Positions 24,760 through 38,483 of a stretch of DNA of 64,000 nt are shown here, piece by piece (within the stretch, counting starts at the first letter, position 1; each line of letters starts with the position of its first letter). Under the pieces are notes generated by a model. It ran no database searches and had not been told where the DNA came from. It saw nothing but the letters and a program-made list of their open reading frames with translations. The translations under genes were made by a program, and so were the position numbers. Source of the stretch: Chrysoporthe austroafricana (taxonomy: Eukaryota > Ascomycota > Sordariomycetes > Diaporthales > Cryphonectriaceae); NCBI GenBank assembly GCA_001051155.2, contig JYIP02000003.1, positions 5,518,001-5,582,000 of the forward strand, given 5' to 3'.

Positions 24760-27700
24760 ATGCTTATCGTACGTTATTCAAATTGCTAACTGGTTCTTAG
24801 CTATTTTCGCTTAAATAATATCTTTTCCATTTAATTAAGTATTTCCTATGCTTAGTTAAGCTTTAATATTTAAGGATTCGTTCGATTTCGTATTCTGGTT
24901 CGTTAATTTTGATTTATATCGATTTATCTATTTTAGTTATATTGAATATTAATTCGAAAAGCGAAATATGGAATACTGGGTAGATTCTTATTTTGTAAGG
25001 TAATGCAAGTTCGAAATTAATATTTGAGATTTTCCTTAAGATTTTGAATAAGCTTAGCTTCTTATAGTCTAGCGAATAAAAGGGTTTTGCTATTTTGATA
25101 TGCTTTGTTTGTCGAATAAGATAAACTTTATTCCTTTCTTATAGGATTAGTCTTTTAATCTTTTTGGAATTAATATATCTTATTATTCTTTTTTGTATAA
25201 ACTTTAATTCTTTTTGAAATTCTCTTTAAATCTTTTTGATCTTTTTAATTTGTTTTTCTGCTATTTCTGTATTTGCTTTTAATAATTCGTTATAATAAGC
25301 TATCGGGTTATAGCCGTAAAATATATAAAATAGTAATTTCTTTATTATGCTTGTATTTGCATTATTATATATAAATTATATTAATAATAGCAAGTCGACC
25401 CAATTATCTTGCTTATAGTTTATATAATATCGCAAATATTATTTAATAATCTGGTTCGTTCGTTCCGTTTATCTATTTATTTGTAAATAAAATGCCGTAA
25501 ATATTTTCTATTATATTCCAAATAACTTTATAAGTAAGGTCCAGAAATTTAATATAAACTTTCTATTTCTATCGGAAATAATTTCCTTAAATATACCGTA
25601 ATTAGCTATAACTATTTTGAAAAATATATATGCGAGGTTTTCCGCTATACTGCTTTCCTTATATAAGAGAAAGTAAGCATACTTGCTTAATTTGCAAACT
25701 ATTATTAAAATATTATCGTATTGCATTTTAGTTAAAAGTTTTCGTAAGAAAAGTAGCTTAATAATAAAATCCTAGCTAATGGATTGCCAAACTGTTTCCA
25801 GAATAAGGAACGATTAGAATAGTTTATAAGGCTTATAATATTCGATTTTATTTTTCTTATAGCTATCGTATTCTCGTAAGATTTTCTCTATCTTTTTTCT
25901 TAATTCTGGAAAATTCTAATATCTCTTAATTCTTTCGTATATAGCTCTGATTTTTTTAATAGCTATATGCAAGCGTACTATATATATCTTTAATATATTC
26001 GTTTTATTCTTTTATAATTATATTTTCTGATTTCTTTCCGTTATTAGAAATTTTAACAATTACGTTAAGTTTTCTAACTTCGTTTACAAAGTTGCTATTC
26101 TTATTTTATCGGAAGATATTCTGAAATTCTTTGGATTTTATATTTTAATAATCTAATCGTTTGCTAAATGCATTTGCTTTACCGTTTTCAGATCTTTTGC
26201 AATATACAATTTTCAAATTAAACTATAAGAGAAATTCTGCTTATCTAACTTATTATCTATTTAAGACTTTCGTTATTATAAACGTTATCAAGTTTTTATA
26301 ATCGGAATATATTATAACTTAATATTTGGCTTTTATTAAGTAATGCTATTATTTCTCGAATGCTTTTATAATTGCTATTAATTCTTTATTTAGAATGCTA
26401 TAATTGAGTTCCGGGCTATTTAATTTCTTTGAAAAGTTGCTTATAATCCTAAAGCGTTTTTAATCGTTTTGTTAACTAAGTTATTCCCCGAATGCATAAT
26501 CCGATATATCGGTTTCGATTTCAAATAGCTTATTTAAGCTTGCTTCGCAAAGTATAAGCTTTAATATAATTCGTTTTTTGATTTTATCGAATATTTCTTA
26601 TACTTCTTATATTTATTCGAACTTCTAGTCTTTTTTTATAAAATCTATAAAAAAGCGCGCAATTTTATTATAATTTCGAATAAATTATCGGTAAAAGTTA
26701 ATATAATTGAAAAATATTCTAACTTCTTTAGTTTTTTCTAATATAAGCTATTCTTTTATTGCTTAGACTTTATCTTTTTATATACTAATTTTGCTTAATT
26801 CTATCGTATAACCGAAATAATTGATTTTCTGCTAATAGAAATAATATTTGCTTAATTTAATTAAGAATTTATTGTCTTATAAAATCTAGAATATTTGCTA
26901 TATATGCCGTTTATATAATTCAAAATCTTTTAAATAGGTAAAGATATTATTAAAGTAAATAATAATAATAATATTTAAGTATTTGCGGAAAATATTATTA
27001 ATTATTTTTTGGAAAGATATAAGCGCATTAGTAAATCCAAAAGGTAATATTACGTATTCAAAATGCTTATAGCGAATCCTGAATGCTATTTTCCAAATAT
27101 TATCTTTTTTAATCCGGATATAATAGTATCTTTCTTTAAAACTAAACGTAATAAACTAATTTGTTCCAATTAATCGATCTTGCATTTCTTCTATTAGAAA
27201 TAAAGGGTAGCGATTCTTGATTGTAATATTATTAAGCTATCGATAGTTTATATAAAGTCGTAATTTGCTATTTTTCTTAAGCATAAATAGGATTAAATAT
27301 CCTGCAAGTAATTGTAATTTCCATATATAATTTCTCTTTAAATTTTCATTAATATATTCTTTAAATGCTTCGAGCTTTATTTGGTCGAACTTATAAATAG
27401 GGTAATTTTAAAGTTTTGTCTTTTCTTTTAAGAAAATTTTGTAATTAAAAGGGCTGTATTTTAATAAGCTAATATCGAATTTCTTTTGCTATTGTTTCTT
27501 GAATTCGTAATATTTTTTTAATATATTTTTAAATTCAAATAATAATTTTTCCTCGTTTTCTAAAATTTGGAAGAATAAAAAGTATTATTAAGTATATTTT
27601 ATTTCACTTGCTTTTTATAATTATTTCCAGAGCTTAACTTCCGGTAATTTCGGATATTTGCTATTTATTAGCTTGAATTTCCGCTTGTAATTTCTCTATA

Positions 27701-27851
27701 TTTATTATTTTAGAAGCAGTATTTCCTTATAGTTTTATAATCCATATAGCTTTATAACGCTTTGCATTAAATTAGCTTTCTATTAATCGCTAATCGCTTA
27801 ATTTCCCAATCCGTCTTTAACTTATATTTATAAATTCGAAATATCCGTAAT
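24760..27851 (-). pseudogene. pol: pol of copy A3 (chromodomain to RT), RIP-degraded
   Basis: The minus-strand pol is collinear with A2. The integrase core is open at 25,726-25,511 (KLSKYAYFL, KESSIAEN, IANYG, DRNRKF). RT and RNase H lie between about 26,000 and 27,500. Differences from A2 are mainly C/T and G/A. Confidence 0.75.
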
Positions 27852-28059
27852 TAATAGCAAAACCTATAAATATAATAAATTTATAATAAATTCGCCTAGT
27901 AAATTTATAATAAATCCTTTAATAAATATATAATAAATTTATTAAGTAAATACTATACCCTTACTAAGAAGCTTATATAATGCTTTAATAGGCTTTTAAT
28001 ATAGTTTACTTTCTTAAGAAAACGATATTTTATAATATATTTCAATACGTTTACTATTA
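27852..28059 (+). repeat. 5' LTR of element B copy 2
   Basis: 208 bp, TAATAGCAAAACCTATAAA to TTTACTATTA. It is the most AT-shifted of the four B LTRs. Confidence 0.85.
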
Positions 28060-28114
28060 ATTAATAGCTACGCTTTATATACTTTTGCTATATAATCGGG
28101 TTTTAATTATTAGC

Positions 28115-28262
28115 TTTATAAAATAACAGCTCTTATAAGAATATCAGTCTTATAAAATATCGGCTTTTATAAAAGTATCGGCTTTATAAAATATCGGTTT
28201 TTATAAGAATATCAGTCTTATAAAATATCGGCTTTTATAAAAATAGCATTTTTATAAGAAAT
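28115..28262 (+). repeat. Degenerate tandem repeats in element B copy 2 leader
   Basis: Units such as TATCGGCTTTTATAAAAG and TATCAGTCTTATAAAA follow the 5' LTR, the counterpart of the array at 11,806-11,950. Confidence 0.8.
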
Positions 28263-28359
28263 ATTACAATTATTTATCGATAATTTATTGCTAATTTATT
28301 ATAGCAATTACCGGCAATAACGTTTTATTATTGCAACTTATCGATTATATCGAAATTAA

Positions 28360-31300
28360 ATATCTTGCCCAGGTATACAAATTTATATAAGCTTTGAATA
28401 ACTTTAAGAAAAAAGATTGAATTATATTAAATATTAAGATTTTTCTCGAAATTGCATATGCTTTTATCGATTGGAAACTTTTAGCCGATTAATACGAAAA
28501 AGCGAAATAGAACTTTAAGAAAGCCAATGCATTTTTGCAAAAAGCAAAAGTATAAATAGTTAAGCAAGAATAGCTTTTATTGCTTAAGCAATAGATTCAA
28601 AAGGGAAGAAAGTCGAATTTCGATAAGAATCTATTTTAATGAATAGGAAAGAATAATATATTCTGGGAAGATTTTTCCAAATATCGCAAATTTCGATAGC
28701 TTGCCGAAACGATAACGGAAAAGGAATAACGATAAATGCTTATAGAAATAAATAAGAGCAAGAATACTTTTCGATTTAATAATCCGGAAAATCTGTTAGA
28801 AAAATTAGCTTAGCAATAATTTATCGAAAATTGAAAGCATTATATATTTGAATATATTAATATTAATAGCGGAATTAAGTATATTTATTTATTACGATAT
28901 TTAATTGAAAACCCAAATTTTAGATTTATTAATAAATCCGGGAATTTTTCAGCTATAATAAAAAGAATAGATAAAAGCAAAAGAAAATAATTAATTTTAA
29001 GAAATGAACGTACTTTTTCTTTTTTAATAGAAATTTAAAATCGAAATGCTTTTAAACAAAATTCTATTATAGCTATTCTAGCTAATTTTATAAATTTTAT
29101 AATAAAAGGCATATTAATGCTTTAATCGGGTTTATCGGATTATTTATAATTTTTCAGAAAAGAAAATTATAAGGAAAAAAGATTGGATAAAAGAAAATCG
29201 AATAATTGTATTATTATCTTTTAGAAATATTCGACCTTTTCTTTTCTAATTATTGGCTTATTAAACTAATTTCTATAGCGACCCGAAATAAAAGCAATTT
29301 ACCGAAATGGCTTTATTTTGGAAAAGGCAATACGCATTGGGTTTAAGAAAATATTCCGATTGCAATAAGCTTTTAATATGCAAGCATTTCAATCGGAACT
29401 TATTAAAGAACTCTTTCTTATTTCGATTGCAAAATACTATATTAATAACGGATATTGCTTTATTAAATTAATATTTCTTAATATTAAAGAATGCATCCGG
29501 CAAATATTTATATTAAAGGCAAGAAATTAATTAAATTAAAAATTATTTTCGGGTTTTAAGCTAAATATTAAAATTGATTTTAATTTTTAAGAAAAACTAA
29601 TCGGTAAGCTAAATAAATTATTAGATTTATCGGATTTTAGTAATAATAAAAGCAATAATTTTCGAAACTTATTATTCGGCTATAAGCGATTTAAAGATTT
29701 TTAAGTATATCGACTTAATTTATTTGAATTTATAGCATTGCCCGTTAATATTAATAAGGAATTTAAGATTACGGTTATAAAACAATTTCGATTTTACGAG
29801 AATTGGAATAATTATGCTAATTTAATAATCGTATTTATTATAAATAGCAAAATTATTATTTAGAAAGACTTTCAAGCTTTTATAAATTAATATGAAATAT
29901 ATATAGCTAGAAATGCAAAATGCGCTAAATATCTTAATTTCTATTTATTCGCTTATTTAATTGAAATAATATATATTTAATTTTATTTTATATTATTTTC
30001 TTAAAAATATAAAAACTTTACTTTATATAAATATAATTAAAGCTAATAGAAGAAATAGTTAAAAATAAATTTCTTTATATTGCGGAAAACTGCAAAAGAT
30101 TTATTAAATGCCCAATAATATTCCAAAAAAGATATACGAAATAACCGCAATATTTTAGAATTTATTTATTACGTCCGCCGATTTATTAAGCTAGCCGAAT
30201 ATTTGAAATCGGATCGATAAAGAATTAATAGCTAAATATTTCGATAAACTTAATCGAAATAAAAATATAAAGGATTTCGAAAAACGTTTTAAAGCGAAAT
30301 AAAAGATATAATATATCCTTAAATCAGACCGCATAATGAAATTATCTCGCGAACCCGTATAATAAGTACGGAAAGTTATGCAATTGGCTATTAATTTTCT
30401 CAATATTAATATTTACTTCTTAATTAATATATTCTTAAAATATTCTGGAAGATTTAGGCTTTAAAGACTTGAATATTTATCTTGCCCGATAAAGACGTTT
30501 AACTAGCCAAATCCATCTAAAAGCATTGAATATATCTCGAAATATAAATTCTGAAAGCTTTTATTAAAATAATAGCAAAAGCTAATAAATATTCGGAATT
30601 AATTATAAGAACGGATAGCTAGATAATAAAATATCTTTAATACGGCTAAGAAAATATTAATTAATATTATAGATAATAGCAGAAATTCAATTTCAAAAAA
30701 CCGAAATTTCCAATCGCGTTTTTACTATCGATTCGTACAAAAAGATATTAAAAGATATTTTATCCAATTAATTTAAGCAAATTTTAATATTAATAACGGA
30801 AAATTGCAATATAATTTAGATAAAGAAAATAAGTTAGCTCGAAAAGGCTATTTCCTTATAAATAACGATTTATTTATAACGGATAGCAATAAATAAAATA
30901 AAAAGATTGAAAATAGCAAAAACTTATAAAAGCAAGAAAACGAATTGAAAGAATAAGCTAATAAAGAGAATATAATAATTGAAAACGATATTTGGATTTT
31001 TCGAGCCGAAAAAGTAAAACTATCGGTAAATAAAAGCATATTTCATATTAAATATTCTATATAACTATTTAATTAGCTATAGAATTTTCTTAAAATCGAT
31101 ATATAGAAAGGAGAAATCTTGGGATATAATATTCCTATATTTACAATCAAGCCTTATTATAATAGCAGCTATATATATGCAAGAGCCGTAGCTAAAGCAT
31201 ATTCGAATAAGCCGGATATAAAGGTTTATATTAATATAAGTGCTAATTATTATGCTATTGCTAAAGAATTGCTAATGCAATTCCTTAAAGCGAAAGTAGA

Positions 31301-31800
31301 CTGGAATATAAAAACTAAATTTAAAAACGTAAGCCAGTTATTAATAAAAAGCTAAGCTGAATTCGATTTGTATTTCTAAAGCAATAAGTATAATTACTTA
31401 ATTATATTTCGTATTCGAATAAGAACTTGAGTATTAAATCGATTAGAAATAAGTATTTTATTAGAATAGGAATACAATATTCTTTACGAACTGAATATTC
31501 TAAATTCAGAATCGTTTATACGATTTAATTATTTTAATAATATTACGGCAAAAATAGAAATATTTGCTTAAATGCTAATACGATTTTAGCAAGCAAAAGC
31601 CGCAATTATTATAATAATGCTGCTTAAATCTTATAAGCTAATCTTTATTAATATTAAGCAAATCCTAAAAACGTAACCTTTTTATTTAAGCCGAAATAAA
31701 AAGAGTAAATAAATTGCTTAATAAGCTATTAAATTAAAGAGGTCTTAATAACGAATTAAATAATAATTTTCTTAAAGATTTAGAAAAATTAATTTCTAAA
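28360..31800 (+). pseudogene. Element B copy 2 gag-like region, RIP-degraded
   Basis: Collinear with 12,050-15,500. A 78-codon open piece at 31,119-31,355 (MGYNIPIFTIKPYYNSSYIY, then KVYINISANYYAIAKELL) matches the copy 1 block near 14,850-15,050, showing that the frame is right. No zinc knuckle is seen. Confidence 0.5.
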
Positions 31801-32009
31801 AATAATTGAATTATTCCAAACGGATTATATAACTCTGCTAGCAAATTATAATAATTATTATTATATCGCGCAATAATACCTTTTTTAACGAATTAAAAAC
31901 GGGTTATAGCTTTTAGAAAAGCTGAATTCAAACTAATTATTATTTATTAAGCATATTTTCTAATAAATTGCGGAAATTACTAGAAAATAGCTAGAAGAAT
32001 ATCGATTCC

Positions 32010-35000
32010 TGAATATAGAAACTTTCGAAATGAAAAAGTATTTCGAAAATAGTAATAAATTAAGGATTCGAAAAGATAAAGCTATTAAAGAATCGGAAAT
32101 TAATTTCGGTATATACATTTATAAGCATTTACTGGAATCTCTCTATAAAATTATAGAATTAATACGGGCATATATTAAAATTTTTAAAAATATAAATCCT
32201 ATTAATATATTAATTGATTAATAAATAAAAGTTAATTTAATCGAAAAATAGCAAAATTAGAAAGTAAGATAAAAGTTATATTATTTAAATAAAAAAGATT
32301 AAGAAGTAATTAACGAAATTTTGGATAAATTATATTAGTAAAATCGAACTAAATAAATTATAAATATAATGCTATTCGGTTTATTAATCTTTATAATTTA
32401 AAATAATATAAATAGCTAGAAAAAAGGATATATAATAATTAATTTATACATTTTGAATAAAATTTCAATCTTTAATATTTATTCTTTATTATTATAGCAA
32501 AAGATTATTAAATAACTAAAAAGAAAAATATATATTATAGTAATAAATATATAGCAATTTTTCTATTAATTCCTAATATATCCAAATTATAAAAACCGAT
32601 TTACTATTATTAATTATTGCAATTAAAAAAGAATAAAAGTTCCATTTATAAAATTTCGAAATTTACTATTCTATATTTAGCATTTTATAAATTAATTCTT
32701 ATAATTATATTACAAATTTATTTCTGCTTTTATAAACGATATTATTATTTATTTAATTATAAAATAAAATTATTTGCAATACTTATAAATTATTTTTTCG
32801 CTATTTTTACGCAAAAATATTTTATTAGCTAAACTTAAATTATTTCTTAAATATCCTTTAATCCAGATTTTAAGATTTAAAATAAACGGATTCGGAATTT
32901 CTAATACGGAATACCGGATATAAGCTATTCGCAATTTAGAATTTCCCAAAACATTCCAATAACTGGAAAGGTTTATTGAATTTACAAAATACTTATATTA
33001 TTTAATTCTTAAATACAATTATAAAATCAATTTATTTTAGAAAAAGAAAATTAAAATATTAAGCGAAATTTGCTAATCGAATTATTTACTTTCAAGTATA
33101 AAATAGCGAAATTATATTATGCAAACTATTTTCGATTTAATATTAAACGAAATTAATAATTTTCATAATTTCAAAATAGCTTTGGAAATTAAGAATATTT
33201 TATTTTACTATATTCCAAATAAATTTCTTTTTATTTAACTAAATATATTTAAAGAAATAGGGTTTTCAAGCATTATTTTCTAATTAGCAAACGATTATAT
33301 ATAGAATAGAATATTATTAATAGCAAGTATAGCTATATAATTAATTTTCTATTTAAATAAAATAATTAATAAAGCAAAACGAAAATATTAGCTTATAAAA
33401 CTAGAAATAGCCTATTTAATATAATTAATACGAAAATTGCAAATAATAATAAAATTGAATTAAGCTAAGCTAATTTATATCTTTATTAATTATGCAATAA
33501 TAATTAGTATTATTTATTCGTTATTTATAAATATAATAAATAAAATTAAAATAAATATACGGCTAATTTTTATTTCGAAATATTTAAGCTAATTCGATTT
33601 AAAAGCATATTATATACCGGGAAAATCGAATATTTTTGCAAATGCTATATTAAGATTACTATTTATTTAAAAACCTATTAATAATAAAAGCGTTCTAAAT
33701 AAAATATAGGAAAACGAATTTATTTAAATTCTTAATAAAATATTTATAAATAGCGAAATGAAAAGGCATATTAAGAAAAGATACGAAAAATACTTTTTAT
33801 AATCCAAAATAATCGAATAATTGAAAAATTCAAATAAGATTGCCCGATTATTTTTCATATTAAATTATAATAGCTTATTATTTCTCAAGAATTATTACAG
33901 GAAATAATAATTATATATTTCGAATAAAATAGTATTGGATTTCATTAAAGAAACTTACGATAAAAAATACTATTTCGGTATAAATTGCGTATAATACGAT
34001 TTGATAAATCGATTTACTATTAAATACTATTATGCTAAAATATGCAATTATATATTAATATATCGAACTTGCAATAAGAATAAAAATAACTTATAATAAT
34101 TTTTAAAAGAAATGCAGCTTATATTATTTCTATTAATCCCATTTTATACTATTATTATAGATTTTATTATAAGATTATCGATAGTATTATTTATAAATAT
34201 TATATAAGCTTTAATTAAAATGCTATTCCTAAATATATTTCTTATAATTACGGATAAATATTTTAAAATTATAATTATTATATTAAATAATGCAATATAT
34301 ATTATAGCAAACTAAATAACTCTTATTTTACGGATATTTTATATTACTAATTAAGGAATACTTAAAAGGATTATTTCAAATAAAGATTCGAAATTCCTAT
34401 TGGAATTCTGGAAATATTTATAAAAAGCTATCGAAATGAAACTTGCTTATTTTACTATTTCGTATTCGCAAACGGATAAGCAATTTGAAATAAAAAACCG
34501 AATAGTTGAAATAGCAATTCGGTACTTTATAACCGCTTACCCTAATGCAAAATAAACCGAAATAATACTAGTATTACAATTTAATCTGAATAATATATAT
34601 AACCGAATTATAAAATATTTAGCTAGCTAAATGCTATTCGGATTTAATTTATTATTGGGCTAATAAATAAGGAATATAGTATTCTTAGCAAAAGAAATCT
34701 TTTAAGAAAAAGCTTAACTTTTCATTACTGAAATGCAAATAATAGCTAAATTGTAATATAATAAGTATTATTGCTAAATAGTTTTCGAATTAAATAATTA
34801 AATATATATTCGTTTGGGTTACGGGTATTTATTGCTAAGTAATTTATTTCTGAAGTTTTTATAATAAAAGATAGGATTTTTCTAAATTATTCGAAAAATA
34901 AGGAACTTAGCATATAAATTGAAATTAGTTTTTTATATAAATATTCATTTAGTAATTTCGGTAATATAATTAATACTTGCAAACTTTCTTAAAACAGACT

Positions 35001-35330
35001 CTTATAAATATAACTTTGTATATTAAGACTTAATAAATATGCTAAAAGATCCGGATATCGAGAAATATTTGGAAAATTACTAATATTATAAGCTAGAAAG
35101 GATAATTAGCCGCTATAAGCGAAAGTATAAATATAGTCCGTACAAAATTGAATATTTAGTAAAATGGATAAATTACTTTAGCTATTACAATATATAAATA
35201 TTCCGTAATGCTTTAAATGCAGACGAAATAATACGTAATTTCGAACGGAAATGCGAAGCTATAACCGAATTGCAAGAAAAAGCAAAGCGAAAGCGGCTAT
35301 TAACAGAAAAAATCCCTAAACCGGGAAATA
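32010..35330 (+). pseudogene. pol: Element B copy 2 pol, RIP-degraded
   Basis: RT at about 32,270-33,080 includes an open piece at 32,617-32,832 that overlaps the RT core in another frame. The in-frame catalytic box at about 32,733 reads INDIIIYL, again with Asp to Asn. The integrase is at about 33,910-34,750 and the chromodomain at about 35,090-35,280 (KIEYLVKWINY). The number of RIP stops exceeds copy 1. Confidence 0.75.
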
Positions 35331-35759
35331 TCGTTATAACTGCTTTATAAAGATAAGGCAAGCCAAAACGCGATTTACGAATAAAAGGTATATTGGAATA
35401 AGCTAGTTTACTTGCTTTAAGAAATCGAAAGAACTTGCGATATAATAAGCGCGCGTTAGGGTAAAGGCGATTGCTAAGTAAAGCAAGTAAATTTTTAGCA
35501 AATATAAAAGGCTATTATTTCGTAAACTACTAATAAATTCATTTTATTTTCTTCTTCTTATTAGCACGCTTATAATTATTATCCTTATCCATTTATTATA
35601 GCTAGCCGCATTGCCCTATCGTTATTACTTTTTATTATACTTTTGAATACTGTTTTTGGGTATTAAGCTAGTATTATTATCAATTTCGTTTTATTCCGCT
35701 AAGCTTTTATAGATTTGCAAAGATTGTATTAATAAGGCTATTAATACTATTAAAACTAA

Positions 35760-37970
35760 AATGCATTATGCAATTATTAAGTCGTATTTTTCTATAAATG
35801 CTTTGCTATAGGATTAAGATTAATAAGAAACGGTACGTTTAGCTATATTTAATTTCTATATAATGCCGTACTTTATATCCTAAGAAGAATTTTCCAAAGT
35901 TTGCCGAAAAAGCAGGATTATATAATATGCTAAATACATTTATAAAGTATCGCTTAAAGACTGCTTCTTTCTGGAAAGATATCGGTAAGCTATATATTTG
36001 TATAATAGCGAAAGCCGTTTCTACCGTAATATTTACGTAACGAAGAATTACTTAAGCGATTTCTTTCGCTATTAAGAAATTTATACGGTAGCCTTTTGTC
36101 AAGCGCTAATTAATAAGGATTATATTAATATAATAAACTGAAAGGTCGATTATAATATTTACGTCCTTAATACCGAGCTAGGTAATAGCGATATTAGTCG
36201 GCTATTAATTATTAAAAAGGCTTAAGAGCTTATTTTATAGTATTTTATACTATTATAAATTAACCGTTCTAGCTCTATTTACGAAAGATAAAAGCTTTAT
36301 TTAAGTACTTTTACCGGTACGGATGTTATTACGAGCAAAGATATAGATAATGGATTAACGGATAATTTTATTAAAGAAGCATTACTTGAATTTACCCCGA
36401 ATTTATTTACTATTCGTAATCCTATTTTTGCCTTATATACTTTATTAATAGCTCGTCGTATTTTATTTCCTATTATAATATCGAAAGACGATCGCTTACG
36501 AGATAAGTATAGCTATTATATTAAAAATAAAGCTAAATAAACAATATTAAGCGGTTATAATAACTTTATTAAAAGAAAAGTAAATGCCATACGCTATGCA
36601 GCTAATATAGCAGAAGTTATTATAATTTACGAATATAATTGTAATATAGCCTTTATTATTTAAAAGAAAATAGCCAAGAATATTAAGCCAGTTTTGGCCA
36701 AGCTTAAGGCTCCCGAGCTTATTATATTAATTGCTAATCTAAGCCTATTTGCTATAATAGAACGAAACTTTATAATACTAGCTAAGCGCTATCGAGTTAT
36801 AAACGATATTATCGATTTAACCGAAAATAACTTACCGAATACAGCTAATCTATTAACTATATTAAGCAAAGCTTCCCAAGCCAGTATTAATAATACCCTG
36901 CTTTTACGAGCTATGCTTCGCATTATTCCCGCTTTATCTATTAAATATAATCCCAAATCTAAAGCTATTGAAGCCGAAATTGCGGTATATTATTGCATGC
37001 TAGCTTTTTATATATCCAAAGAATATATATGCTATAATTTCATTTGGAAAAGCAATTTCGGCACTAATTGTCTTTATATTGCTAACGGCTTTGCTATTTA
37101 TAATAATATTAAGTTCGGCATTATCGGAATTTACGATAATCGTATTTAGTACTTTTTCTCTTTTATTATAAGAGAATATATATACGAGTTCGTTATTTGA
37201 TTTCGCGATTTTGATCTTATTATTTTATTTAACCGGTCGGGCTTATATTTCATTATAAACCAAATTTTCCGTTTCGAATACAATTTCAAAACTATTAAGA
37301 TTATCTTTATTAAGGATAATATAGATTACAATTTTAATATTATTTTTCAGAAATAAGCTAACGAAAATAAAGATTATTTTAGCGCTGCTCGGTTTTTGCA
37401 ATGCTAAAATCGCATAATAAGCTTTAAGTCTTATATTTAAGCGTATAAGCTAATTAAAACCTTATAGCTTAATATTTATAATTATACCGATTTTTGCAAT
37501 TATATCGGAAAAGAAGAATTATTTGCTATATTTTTTCGTAATTTATTAAACTTTAAAGCTATTGCTAAAACCCGGGAAATTACCTCTAATTAATAAATAT
37601 AGCTATTATTTATCGATATAATATTATTAATAATATATAATATTGCTTTCTTCCAATAATTTATAGATTTAGCTATTTATATTAAAGATTAATTACGATA
37701 TTGCTATATAACGATTATATGCAGCTATCGGCTTTATATGCTAATATATTCTATTATAACTTTATTTTACAATTATTATTATTATATTTACTTAATATTT
37801 TATTATTTGAAAGCTATATTTTCTATTAATATTTATAAGCAATTTTAGTTTTTAATTATATTTATACTAAATATTTCGGCAATAAATACAATTAAATATT
37901 ATCGAAATATATTTAAATATCGGCCAGCCTTATTATATATAAATATTATATATATCCATTTATCTCAAGT
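35760..37970 (+). pseudogene. Element B copy 2 third ORF, unknown function
   Basis: The counterpart of 19,450-21,620. A 151-codon open stretch at 36,694-37,149 has exactly the same length and frame as in copy 1, with residues changed only as C/T and G/A transitions allow (for example RYDF to CYNF). Family unknown. Confidence 0.6.
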
Positions 37971-38275
37971 ATAAACCGATTGTAATAGAAGATTAATTCT
38001 AAGCTTTTAACGTAAGCAGGTTTTCTTTTAATCCCCGGTATAAGCATATTTGTTATTCAAGTTTCCGGTATAAGCACGTTTACCTATTAGGATTCTGGCA
38101 CGAGTCGGCTTTATAAAACGATTATTATTTCCTATATAATCTTTTTTATCCAATAGTGCTATCGTGCTTTTCTTTGCCGTATAATTCAGAGTCTTACTAT
38201 ATCGTATTATTGCTATTCAAGATATCTCTAACGGTTAGTTTCTTTTATAGATAAAGGTTATAAAAGGCCGGCAAT

Positions 38276-38483
38276 TAATAGCAAAACTTATAGATAAGGT
38301 AAATCCGTAATGGATTCGCTTAGTAAATTTATAGTAAATCCCCTAGTAAATACGCAATGAATTTACCAAGTGAATGCTATATTTTTACTAAGGGGCTTAT
38401 ATAATGCCCTGATATATTTTTAGCGTAGTTTACTTTTTTAGAAAAATTAAGCTTTATAATATATTTCAGTACGTTTACTATTA
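38276..38483 (+). repeat. 3' LTR of element B copy 2
   Basis: 208 bp, TAATAGCAAAACTTATAGA to TTTACTATTA. It is preceded by the purine-rich AAAGGTTATAAAAGG. Confidence 0.85.

Larger units (their letters stand above)
23831..27851 (-). mobile_element. Ty3/gypsy copy A3, minus strand, 5' half missing
   Basis: The same layout as copy A2: LTR piece, antisense ORF on plus, then chromodomain, integrase, RNase H and RT on minus. It is cut by the LTR of element B copy 2 at 27,852, only about 150 bp from the equivalent cut in A2. RIP-degraded, with the antisense ORF best preserved. Confidence 0.8.
27852..38483 (+). mobile_element. Large Ty3/gypsy element B, copy 2 (10.6 kb), RIP-inactivated
   Basis: Collinear with copy 1 at an offset of about 16.3 kb along its whole length. 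The 5' LTR is 27,852-28,059 and the 3' LTR 38,276-38,483 (208 bp each). Flanking 5-mers GTAAT and TATAC do not match. Compared with copy 1 it has more A/T at the same sites, so it has taken more RIP damage. The left flank is family A pol (minus) and the right flank family A antisense ORF (plus orientation of the element), which suggests rearrangement. Confidence 0.85.
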
